In this document: positions 56,735 to 64,000 of the stretch, piece by piece
Layout of the letters: every line of letters starts with the position of its first letter
How positions within the stretch are numbered: position 1 is the first letter of the stretch
Assembly (NCBI RefSeq): GCF_019599145.1
Contig: NZ_CP080647.1
Coordinates: 8,804,001-8,868,000 of the forward strand
Reading direction: 5' to 3'
Source of the DNA: Streptomyces akebiae
GTDB taxonomy: Bacteria > Actinomycetota > Actinomycetes > Streptomycetales > Streptomycetaceae
Length of the DNA stretch: 64,000 nucleotides
Notes under the pieces: generated by a model
Told to the model about the DNA's origin: nothing
The model's database searches: none
Seen by the model: the letters and a program-made list of their open reading frames with translations, nothing else
Translations under genes and position numbers: made by a program

Positions 56735-57766
56735 TCACGCCGGCACCCCCAGCGCACCGGCGAGCATCGGCCACGATGTGCCGAACTCCCGCTTCCAGTA
56801 GGCCCAGCCGTGCCCTCCGCCCGCGTAGAAGTGGGTCGTCACCGGCACCCGCAGCGACGCGAGCGTGTCCGTGAAGGCGTGGGCGGACGGCCAGAGCAGG
56901 CTCTCCAGCGCCTCGGGGAGCCAGTCGCCGATACCGCCGACCACTCCGCTGCCGCTCGACACGTACAGGGGGGTGCCGCGCAGCCCCGCCGCCCGGGAAC
57001 GCGGGTTGAAGTCCCGCCAGGTGAGCAGGTTCAGGATCGGGCTGCCCCACAGCGACCGGGGCGCCAGGTTCTCGCGGGACACGATGGCTTCCATCAGGTT
57101 CGGCACCCCGGGCGCCAGGGTGTCGAGGATGCCGCTGTACGAGGCCGCCGCGGCGAACCTCCCCGGGTGACGTGCCGCGTGGGCCATCGCGCCGTAGCCG
57201 CCGGTGGAGACACCGGCGATCACCCGGACCCCGGACGCGCGGTAGTCGCGGGCGAGCAGCGCGGGGACCTCGGAGACCTGGAACGTCTCGTAGTCGGGTC
57301 CGTCGCGCCAGGCGGTGGGAATGCCGGTCGGCCCCGCGTCCGGCATCGCCACGATCAGCTCCCGGCCCGCCGTGAACGCCTCGATGTCCGTCTCCCGGGT
57401 CCATGACGTGTGGTCGTCGTGCGCGCCGTGGAGGAGGTACAGCACGGGATACGTCCGGGTGGGCTGCGCGTCGAAGGAGGAGGGGAGGATCAGCCGCACC
57501 GGGGCGCTGCGACCCAGGGCGGCGGAGGGCAGCGAGATGTCGAGGGTCCGGGGGCCGAGGCGGGTGACGGTGCCGGCGGGGGTGGTGGTCGCGGTGGCCG
57601 CCGCCCGGCCCGCGCGCCGGGCCGGGGCCGGCCGGGAGCCGGAGGCGGCCGCCCCGGCGGTCCGGGTGGTCGCGGCACCGAAGAGGGCGGCCACGCCCGT
57701 CACGGCGGCCGCTCTGGTGACGGCGCGACGGGACATCGCGGTGGTGCGGTCGGTGGAGTCGGACAT
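56735..57766 (-). CDS. secreted antigen-85/esterase-D-family acyltransferase or esterase
   Basis: 343 residues; ATG at 57766 with GAGGAGAG upstream. The N terminus AMSRRAVTRAAAVTGVAALFG is a Tat-type signal. The PF00756 fold follows: YPVLYLLHGAHDDHTSWTRETDIEAF, IVAMPDAG, nucleophile Ser in IAGVSTGGYGAMAHAARHPGRF, and a C-terminal His in FYAGGGHGWAYWKREF. The family includes mycobacterial antigen 85 mycolyltransferases, which move an acyl chain onto trehalose or arabinan outside the cell. It begins 22 bases after the PKS stop and is the third gene of that operon, so it may transfer or release the PKS product. Confidence 0.85.
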   Translation of the reverse strand: MSDSTDRTTAMSRRAVTRAAAVTGVAALFGAATTRTAGAAASGSRPAPARRAGRAAATATTTPAGTVTRLGPRTLDISLPSAALGRSAPVRLILPSSFDAQPTRTYPVLYLLHGAHDDHTSWTRETDIEAFTAGRELIVAMPDAGPTGIPTAWRDGPDYETFQVSEVPALLARDYRASGVRVIAGVSTGGYGAMAHAARHPGRFAAAASYSGILDTLAPGVPNLMEAIVSRENLAPRSLWGSPILNLLTWRDFNPRSRAAGLRGTPLYVSSGSGVVGGIGDWLPEALESLLWPSAHAFTDTLASLRVPVTTHFYAGGGHGWAYWKREFGTSWPMLAGALGVPA

Positions 57767-57788
57767 GGCGGCTCTCCTCGGCTCGGGT

Positions 57789-60700
57789 TCAGCGGTGTTC
57801 CTCGGCGAGCTCCCGCCGCAGATGGGCGGCGATCTCGTCGACGTGCGGGGGGTCGAGCAGCGACAGATGGTGACCCGTGACCCGGACGACCGTCAGACGC
57901 GGGCACACCTCGTCCCAGCCGAGCGCCTCGTCGTCCCGCACGTACGCGGGGTCGCGCACGGTGTGCGGGGCGGGCTCGGTGGCCCGGTACAACACCACCC
58001 GCCCGTCGTGGCGGCCGGGTCGGTGGGCCTCGCCGATCCGCAGGTCCACATAGGAGGACCGCTGGTGATCGAGGGCCGCGCGCGGCACGTCGACGGCCTC
58101 GCGCAGGGCCTCCAGCACGGTGTCGATCCGTTCGCCGTCGTCCTCGGTCGCGGCCAACTCGTCGTACGGCAGCTCCAGTTCGACCCCGTAGGTGTCGGCG
58201 ACGTGGCGCGCGAAGCCGGTGAAGTGGGCGCGGATCCGCTCGCCCGGTGTCTCCTCGGCGCGGGGGAGCGGTCGTACGGAGTCGATGAGCACCACCAGCC
58301 GCACGTCCCGCCCGGCGGCCGTGAGCTGTCGGGCCGCCTCCTGCGCGACGAAGCCGCCGAACGACCAACCGCCCAGCAGGCAGGGCCCGTCGGGGTGCAC
58401 GGCGGCCACGGCCTCGGCGTACCGCCGGGCCTTCTCGACGACCGTACGGGCCTCGTCGACCCGCTCCATCCCGTACACCGGCCGCTCCCCGCCGAGCCGT
58501 TCGACGAGGCCCCGGTAGACGTCGGTGGTCCCTCCGGCGGCGTGGACGAGGAAGAGCGGGGGCAGGGAGCCGGAGGTGTGGAGGGGGCGGAGGAGGGGAT
58601 GGGGGTGGGGGCCCAGGGGACGGATGGGCTGGGGCAGGCGGTGCTCAGCCGTCACCGCTGAGGGTGGCGCGACCGGGGCGGCTTCGGCCGGCCCCTCCTC
58701 CCTCGACAGTGCCCGCTGGATGCGGGACGCCGTCTCCTCGACCGTGCCGGCCCCCAGGAGGTCGCGCAGGGGCAGTTCGATGTCGAACTCGCGTTCGATG
58801 GCGGAGCGGATGCGGACCGCCATCAGCGAGTCCAGGCCCAGTTCGGCGAAGGCGGTGGCCGGGGTGACACGGGTCGCCGGGTGCCCGGTGACGGCCGCGA
58901 TGTGGTGACAGAGGCGAGCCGGGACGGAGGCGTCCCGCTCCTGCCCGGTGAGCCACGTCGCGGGCGCGGGGCCGACGTCCGGGCCCTCGGTACGGCCCTC
59001 CCACGCCGCGCGGTCCCCGCCCGCGCCCCCCGCCCGGCCGTCCGTCCACCAGTGCCGCGCATGTCGCCAGCGCGGCGCGGGCAGGTCGATGACGCGCCCC
59101 GGAGGCCGGGGGAGCCCCGATCCGGCGGTGTGCAGGGTGCCCAGCCGGGTCAGGAAGTCGGCGGAGGTGTCGGCGTCCCGGTGAAGCGTGCCGAGGGCGA
59201 GGGCGCCGGGCGCGTTGTCCGTGATCGCCCGGGCCAGGACCGGGTGGGGGGAGAGCTCGACGAACGCGGTATGGCCGTCGGCGGCGGCCGCGGCGACCGC
59301 CCGGTCCAGACGCACGGGCCGCCGCAGGTTGGCGGCCCAGTGCGCCGCGTCGAACGCGCAGTCGCCGCGTGGGTCGTCCAGCACGGTGGAATAGACCCGG
59401 ACGCGGGGGTGTCCGCCCCGGATGTCGGCCAGTTCCGCCGTCAACTCCGGCAACAACGGGTCCACCTGGGCCGAGTGGCCCGCCCCCACCACCCGCATCG
59501 CCCGCGCGGCCCGCCCCTCCTTCTCCAGTCGCTCCACCAGCCGGGCCACCGACTCCCCCTCCCCGGTCACCACCTTCTGGCAGGGGGAGGAGTGCACGGC
59601 GACCTGCACCCCCGGGAAGTCCCGTTCCAGCATGCGCAGTTCGGTGTCGTCGAGGTCCACCACCGCCATCGCCCCGCCCCGCAGCCCGCTGAGCAGCCGG
59701 GCCCTCACGGCCACCACCCGGGCCGCGTCCGACACCTCCAGCGCGCCCGCGCACACCGCCGCGGCCACCTCGCCCAGGGAGTGCCCGATGACGGCGGCGG
59801 GCTCGACACCGTGCGCCCGCCACAGCTCCGCGAGAGCCAACTGCACACCCAGCAGCACGGGTTGGGCGACCTCCAGACGATCGAGGTCGCCGCCGGAGAC
59901 CAGATGGTCGTAGAGCGAGAGGCCGCACGCGGGGGCCAGTTGTCCGTCCAGTTTCTCCACGGCCGCGGCGAAGGCGGGCTCCTCGGCGAGGAGCCGACGT
60001 CCCATGCCGGTCCACTGGCTGCCATATCCGGAGAACACCCACACCGGCCCGTTCCCGACCACATCCCGGTCGCCCACCGTCACCCGTTCGTGCGGCCGGC
60101 CCGCTGCCAACGCCCGTAGCCCGTCAGCCAGTTCGGCAGGGTCCGCGGCGACGACCGCCGCCCGCACCGGCCCCCTCCCCGTCCGCCCGGCGAGGGTGCG
60201 CGCCACGTCGGCGGGGTGCGCGGCGCCGCCCTCGGGCGTGTCCAGCCAGTCGGCGAGCCGGGCGGCGGTGTCGCGGACCCGGTCGGCGTCGACGTCGGAG
60301 AGGAGGTGGAGCCGGGCCGGGGGTTCCTCGGCCGGGGGCGGAAGCAGGGCGCCGGCCCGCCATTCCTCCAGTACCGCGTGGGCGTTGGTGCCGCCGAACC
60401 CGAACCCGGAGACCCCGGCGGTGGCCGTACCCCCGTACCGGGGCCACGGTTCGGCCTCGGTCACCACCCGCAGCCGTACGTCGCCGTCCAGGGCGCTGCC
60501 CTCGGCGCAGTGCAGCGAGGGCGGGATCAGGTCGTGGTGGAGCGCGAGCACCGTCTTCACCAGCCCGGCGATGCCCGCCGCGGACTCCAGATGGCCCAGG
60601 TTGCCCTTGACGGAGCCGAGGAGCAGGGGCTGGTCGGGGTCGCGGCCCGTACCGAGGACGGCGCCGAGCGCGCCCGCCTCGATGGGGTCGCCGAGCGGGG

Positions 60701-62147
60701 TGCCGGTGCCGTGCGCCTCGACGTGGTCGACGTGCGCGGGGGAGAGCCCGGCCCTCGCGTACGCGGTGCGCAACAGGGCCTGCTGGGCGGCCGGGTTGGG
60801 GGCCAGGAGGCCGTTGGAGCGGCCGTCGGAGTTGACGGCGGTGGCCCGGACGACGGCGAGGATCCGGTCGCCGTCCCGTTCGGCGTCGGACAGGCGCTTC
60901 AGCAGGACCGCCGCGCAGCCCTCGCCCCGGCCGATGCCGTCGGCCGCCTTCGAGAACGGCTTGCACCGGCCGTCCGGCGCGAGGGCGCCCGCCCGCCGGA
61001 ACGCGACGGTGACGGTCGGAGAGAGCAGCAGGTTCACCCCGGCGGCGATCGCGAGATCGCTCTCGCCCGTGCGCAGACTGACGCACGCCTGGTGCACGGC
61101 CACCAGCGACGACGAACACGCGGTGTCGACGGCCAGACTCGGCCCCCGGGTGTCCAGGACGTACGCCAGCCGGCCCGCCGCCACGCTCAGCGCCCCGCCG
61201 GCCGGCGCCCAGGGGTCGACGGCGGCCGGGTCGGCGCCGGTGAGCTGCCCGTACTCGGGCGCGGAGACACCGACGAAGATCCCGGTGGCGCTGCCCGTGA
61301 GGGACGCGGCCGGGACGGCGGCGTGGTCCAGGGTCTCCCGCACGACCTCCAGGAGGATCCGCTGCTGCGGGTCCATCACCGCGGCCTCGCGCGGGGTGAC
61401 GCGGAAGAAGTCGGCGTCGAACCCGGCGATGTCGTCCAGGTACCCGCCGTACGGCAGCGCGTCGGCGGGCGGGTACGGCGTGAAGTCCCGCCACCGGTCC
61501 TCCGGGACGCGCCGGATCGCGTCGACACCGTCGAGGAGCGACCGCCAGTACTCCGCCGGGCCGTGCACCCCACCCGGCAGCCGACACCCGACCCCGACGA
61601 CCGCGACGGGCTCACCGGGCGCGGGCGCCTCCCGCGACGGGGCCGCCCTCGGAACGAGGTCCACCGCAGGAGCGAGGTCCATCGCTGTCGGCACGAGGCG
61701 TGCGGCGGCCGGCACGGCGCCCGTCACCGGAGCGAGGTCCGCCGCCGCATCGCACAGCCGCGCCACCAGCGCGTCCCCGGTGGACGCCTCCCACAGCAGC
61801 GTGGCCGGCAGCTCCCGGCCCGTCGCCCGGGACAGCTCCCCGGCCAGCACGACCGCGTCCCGCGAGGACATTCCGAGATCCGCGAGCGGCCGGTCCATCG
61901 GCACGTCCTCGGCGGCCCCACCGCTCCAGCCGGCCACCCGCGCCGCGATCAGCCGCCGCACCACGCCTTCCCGCCCGTCGCCGGACAGCCTCCGCGGACG
62001 GCCCGCGCCGGCCTCCCTGCCCCCGAGCCCGCCCCCGAGCCCGCCCCCGATCCGGCTCCCGCGCTCGTCCGGGCCGTCACCCTTGTCCCCGTCTCCGTCC
62101 CCGTCCCCGCGCCCGCGCCCGCGCCCGCTCCCGCCCACGACCCTCAT
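57789..62147 (-). CDS. Pks13-like type I polyketide synthase (ACP-KS-AT-ACP-TE)
   Basis: 1452 residues; the ATG at 62147 overlaps the stop of the upstream ligase gene (ATGA). A 55-residue Gly/Arg/Asp low-complexity start precedes an N-terminal ACP (about 58-132, phosphopantetheine Ser95 in LGMSSRDA). KS (176-595): active Cys344 in VDTACSSSL, His479 (VEAHGTGTPLGD), His519 (KGNLGHLES). AT (702-980): Ser790 in VIGHSLGE; specificity site GAGH (888-891). C-terminal ACP (1075-1148, Ser1107 in LGLDSL). Thioesterase (1195-1450): Ser1262 in GWSFGG, Asp1289, His1426/1427. It lacks KR, DH and ER. This exact order is that of mycobacterial Pks13, which condenses two fatty acyl chains into an alpha-alkyl beta-keto acid. 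Confidence 0.92.
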   Translation of the reverse strand: MRVVGGSGRGRGRGDGDGDGDKGDGPDERGSRIGGGLGGGLGGREAGAGRPRRLSGDGREGVVRRLIAARVAGWSGGAAEDVPMDRPLADLGMSSRDAVVLAGELSRATGRELPATLLWEASTGDALVARLCDAAADLAPVTGAVPAAARLVPTAMDLAPAVDLVPRAAPSREAPAPGEPVAVVGVGCRLPGGVHGPAEYWRSLLDGVDAIRRVPEDRWRDFTPYPPADALPYGGYLDDIAGFDADFFRVTPREAAVMDPQQRILLEVVRETLDHAAVPAASLTGSATGIFVGVSAPEYGQLTGADPAAVDPWAPAGGALSVAAGRLAYVLDTRGPSLAVDTACSSSLVAVHQACVSLRTGESDLAIAAGVNLLLSPTVTVAFRRAGALAPDGRCKPFSKAADGIGRGEGCAAVLLKRLSDAERDGDRILAVVRATAVNSDGRSNGLLAPNPAAQQALLRTAYARAGLSPAHVDHVEAHGTGTPLGDPIEAGALGAVLGTGRDPDQPLLLGSVKGNLGHLESAAGIAGLVKTVLALHHDLIPPSLHCAEGSALDGDVRLRVVTEAEPWPRYGGTATAGVSGFGFGGTNAHAVLEEWRAGALLPPPAEEPPARLHLLSDVDADRVRDTAARLADWLDTPEGGAAHPADVARTLAGRTGRGPVRAAVVAADPAELADGLRALAAGRPHERVTVGDRDVVGNGPVWVFSGYGSQWTGMGRRLLAEEPAFAAAVEKLDGQLAPACGLSLYDHLVSGGDLDRLEVAQPVLLGVQLALAELWRAHGVEPAAVIGHSLGEVAAAVCAGALEVSDAARVVAVRARLLSGLRGGAMAVVDLDDTELRMLERDFPGVQVAVHSSPCQKVVTGEGESVARLVERLEKEGRAARAMRVVGAGHSAQVDPLLPELTAELADIRGGHPRVRVYSTVLDDPRGDCAFDAAHWAANLRRPVRLDRAVAAAAADGHTAFVELSPHPVLARAITDNAPGALALGTLHRDADTSADFLTRLGTLHTAGSGLPRPPGRVIDLPAPRWRHARHWWTDGRAGGAGGDRAAWEGRTEGPDVGPAPATWLTGQERDASVPARLCHHIAAVTGHPATRVTPATAFAELGLDSLMAVRIRSAIEREFDIELPLRDLLGAGTVEETASRIQRALSREEGPAEAAPVAPPSAVTAEHRLPQPIRPLGPHPHPLLRPLHTSGSLPPLFLVHAAGGTTDVYRGLVERLGGERPVYGMERVDEARTVVEKARRYAEAVAAVHPDGPCLLGGWSFGGFVAQEAARQLTAAGRDVRLVVLIDSVRPLPRAEETPGERIRAHFTGFARHVADTYGVELELPYDELAATEDDGERIDTVLEALREAVDVPRAALDHQRSSYVDLRIGEAHRPGRHDGRVVLYRATEPAPHTVRDPAYVRDDEALGWDEVCPRLTVVRVTGHHLSLLDPPHVDEIAAHLRRELAEEHR

Positions 62148-63892
62148 CCCCCGACCCCCGCCGCGTAGGCACCCGCCAGATAGCGCTCGCGGGTCGACGC
62201 CCGCGAGACCTTCCCGCTGGACGTCCGGGGCACCGTTCCCGGCGGGACGAGCACGACGTCGGCGAGCCGCAGCCCGTGCCGGGCGGAGACGGCCGCGCGC
62301 ACGGTCCGCACGAGGGCGGGCACGTCGATGTCGGCGAGCGGAACGGTTCGCGCGTGCTCCGCGACGACGACCACCCGCTCCCCGGCCCCGCCCGACACAC
62401 CGAACGCGGCGAGCCGGTCGCGCCGTACGGCCGGATGCGCCTCCTGGGCCGTGGCCTCCACGTCCTGCGGGTAGTGGTTGCGCCCGTCGACGACGATGAG
62501 GTCCTTCAGCCGCCCGGTGACGATCAACTGCCCGTCCAGGACCGTCCCGAGGTCACCGGTCCGCAGCCACCCGGGACCGGACGCGGCGTCGGCGAGCTCG
62601 GCGCCGAAGACCCGCCGGGTCTGCCGGTCCTGGTTCCGGTAGCCCCGGCCGACATTGGGGCCCTGCACCCAGATCTCGCCGACCTCGCCCTCGGCCAGCG
62701 CGACCCGGGACACTGGGTCGGCGATCCGCACCCGCTGCCCCGCCGGCGCGCCGCAGCCGGCCAGCAGCACGGCCCTCGGGTCCTCCGGGCGCGCGGGCAG
62801 GGCCTTGCCCGCGGCCAGGGCGTCCCGGTCGAGCGCGAATCCGCGCAGCGGCTCGCCGGGCCGGGCCGCGCTGACGAAGACGGTCGCCTCGGCCAGACCG
62901 TACGAGGGACAGTGCGTCCGCGGGGCGAGGCCCTGGGCGGCGAACGCGGCGTGGAAACGGTCGGCCGTGCCCGGACGGACCGGCTCGCTGCCGTTGATCA
63001 GCGCCATGACCCCGTCCAGGCGCAACCCCGCCTTCTGCGCCTCGGTGACCGCCGAAGCGCAGTAGTCGTAGGCGAAGTTGGGCGCCGCGCTCAACGCGAG
63101 CGGGTGGGCGGCCAGCAGCCGCAGCCAGCGCACGGGCTCGTGCAGGAACGCCACCGGGTCCATGAGGACCGACAACAGCCCCCGCACCACCGGCGCCGCG
63201 ACACTGAGCACCAGCCCCATGTCGTGGTACAGCGGCAGCCAGCCCACACAGGTAGCCGGGTGCGCGTCGGCACCGTAGGCGGACAGCGCCTGGCGGGCGT
63301 TGGCGACGACATTGGCATGGGTGATCTCGACTCCCGCCGGGGTGCGGGTCGAACCGGAGGTGTACTGGAGGTAGGCGACGGCGCCGGCATCGGGCGTGCA
63401 CGACGGCCGTGCGTCATCGGCGGCCGAGTCCGGGATCCGGTCCACGGCGACGACCCGCGCCGCCCCGCCCTCGCACAACTCCTGCACCTCGGCCAGGACT
63501 TGGACCGTCGTGACGACCACCGCCGGGGACGCGTCGCCCAGCACCGCCGACAGCCGGTCGCCCTGCCCGGGCAGACCGGGCGGATACAGCGGTACGGCGA
63601 CCAGCCCGGCGGCGAGCGCCCCGAGGAAGGCGGTGACGTACTCCGTCCCCTGCGGGCACAGCACCGCGACCCGCTCCCCGGGCTCGGCCTCCGCCGCGAG
63701 CCGCGCGGCCACGGCCCGCACCCGTAGATCCAGCCGACGCCAGGTCAGGGTGCGGTGGACGCCGCGCGACTGAGGCGCGGGATGGTCGACGAAGGTGAAC
63801 GCCCGGCGGTCGGGAGTGGTCTCGGCCCAGTGCCGCACATACTCCGGCAGACTGCGGAAGGCGGGCGCGAGCGGGGGGCGGCGGCTGTCCAT
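62144..63892 (-). CDS. fatty acyl-AMP ligase (FAAL, FadD32-like)
   Basis: 582 residues; ATG at 63892 with GAGGAG upstream. ANL-superfamily motifs: AYLQYTSGSTRTPAGVEITH (P-loop with the RTPAGV form typical of FAALs), CPSYGLAEATVFVS, GWLRTGDLG and the hinge TGRLKDLIVVDGRNHYPQD ending with Lys in TSSGKVSR. FAALs make acyl-adenylates and load them directly onto an ACP instead of CoA. It is the first visible gene of the operon and overlaps the PKS start, so its product most likely loads the N-terminal ACP of that synthase. Confidence 0.92.
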   Translation of the reverse strand: MDSRRPPLAPAFRSLPEYVRHWAETTPDRRAFTFVDHPAPQSRGVHRTLTWRRLDLRVRAVAARLAAEAEPGERVAVLCPQGTEYVTAFLGALAAGLVAVPLYPPGLPGQGDRLSAVLGDASPAVVVTTVQVLAEVQELCEGGAARVVAVDRIPDSAADDARPSCTPDAGAVAYLQYTSGSTRTPAGVEITHANVVANARQALSAYGADAHPATCVGWLPLYHDMGLVLSVAAPVVRGLLSVLMDPVAFLHEPVRWLRLLAAHPLALSAAPNFAYDYCASAVTEAQKAGLRLDGVMALINGSEPVRPGTADRFHAAFAAQGLAPRTHCPSYGLAEATVFVSAARPGEPLRGFALDRDALAAGKALPARPEDPRAVLLAGCGAPAGQRVRIADPVSRVALAEGEVGEIWVQGPNVGRGYRNQDRQTRRVFGAELADAASGPGWLRTGDLGTVLDGQLIVTGRLKDLIVVDGRNHYPQDVEATAQEAHPAVRRDRLAAFGVSGGAGERVVVVAEHARTVPLADIDVPALVRTVRAAVSARHGLRLADVVLVPPGTVPRTSSGKVSRASTRERYLAGAYAAGVGG

Positions 63893-64000
63893 CGGGCATG
63901 GCTCCTCACGTCGCGGGACGGCTTGCGGTCACAGCGGTGACGGCGGTGACGGGCGGTGACAGGACTGGGCGGGACGCGGCGCGCACAGCGGGACGCGCTC
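63893..64000. other. upstream region of the FAAL-PKS operon (window edge)
   Basis: Carries the ribosome site and a run of GGTGAC repeats at about 63934-63960. No coding frame is supported; the promoter or a further operon gene may lie beyond the window. Confidence 0.5.

Noticed and set aside
57789..62147. Interpretation as an ordinary modular PKS extension module
   Set aside because: There is an ACP at both ends, no reductive domains, a dedicated FAAL in front and no further modules; the layout fits a Pks13-type single condensation.

Overview
The window is high-GC actinobacterial DNA whose gene content points firmly to the chromosome of a Streptomyces species: a complete conservon (histidine kinase, roadblock, DUF742 and GTPase), an HGxxPAAW-type membrane protein, a perfect CebR box in front of a secreted mannanase, LAxTG sorting, GTG/TTG starts, apparent leaderless transcripts and copies of a GC-rich intergenic repeat that I recall as common in this genus. 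No tRNA, rRNA or CRISPR array was seen.

Layout. 0-7.9 kb: the end of an acetate/pyruvate-type sodium:solute symporter followed by a LytS-like sensor kinase; then, on the other strand, a tiny membrane protein, a Ser/Thr kinase co-transcribed with a PASTA-bearing lipoprotein, and a CtaG-like oxidase assembly protein. 8-12 kb: phosphofructokinase, the MurT-GatD peptidoglycan amidation pair and, divergently, peptide deformylase. 12-19 kb: a TetR regulator with palindromic operators facing an acyl-CoA dehydrogenase, a TenA-like protein, a semialdehyde dehydrogenase, and a NUDIX/ATP-dependent DNA ligase pair. 19-24 kb: a divergent flavin reductase/XRE-cupin pair and a translationally coupled quinone reductase-acyl-CoA dehydrogenase-acyl-CoA dehydrogenase operon. 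24-32 kb: mostly secreted proteins, including an LAxTG-anchored alginate-lyase-like protein and a pectate lyase-pectinesterase fusion. 32-36 kb: the conservon. 36-43 kb: two overlapping unknown genes that share an amyloid-like motif, a TetR and a secreted dipeptidase-like protein, a LacI regulator with a tandemly duplicated 3' end, and a MarR regulator.

43-46 kb is an insertion zone: an IS5-type element with terminal repeats, an orphan gene, a solo copy of the IS end and an IS1380 transposase relic. 46-54.5 kb is a plant-polysaccharide block: GH5 mannanase under a CebR box, and a large GH30 enzyme divergent from a PL1 pectate lyase across a LacI-type palindrome, followed by a putative metalloprotease and a secreted alpha/beta hydrolase. 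54.6-63.9 kb is a lipid block: cutinase, PucR regulator, and an operon of a fatty acyl-AMP ligase, an ACP-KS-AT-ACP-TE polyketide synthase and a secreted antigen-85/esterase-D-fold protein.

The most striking system is this last operon. Its gene content and domain order match the mycobacterial FadD32-Pks13 condensing machinery plus an antigen-85-like acyltransferase, yet streptomycetes are not known to make mycolic acids. It may build and transfer an alpha-branched beta-keto fatty acid. The second candidate is the overlapping gene pair at 36.3-37.7 kb. All functional statements rest on sequence reading and family knowledge; no database search was run.
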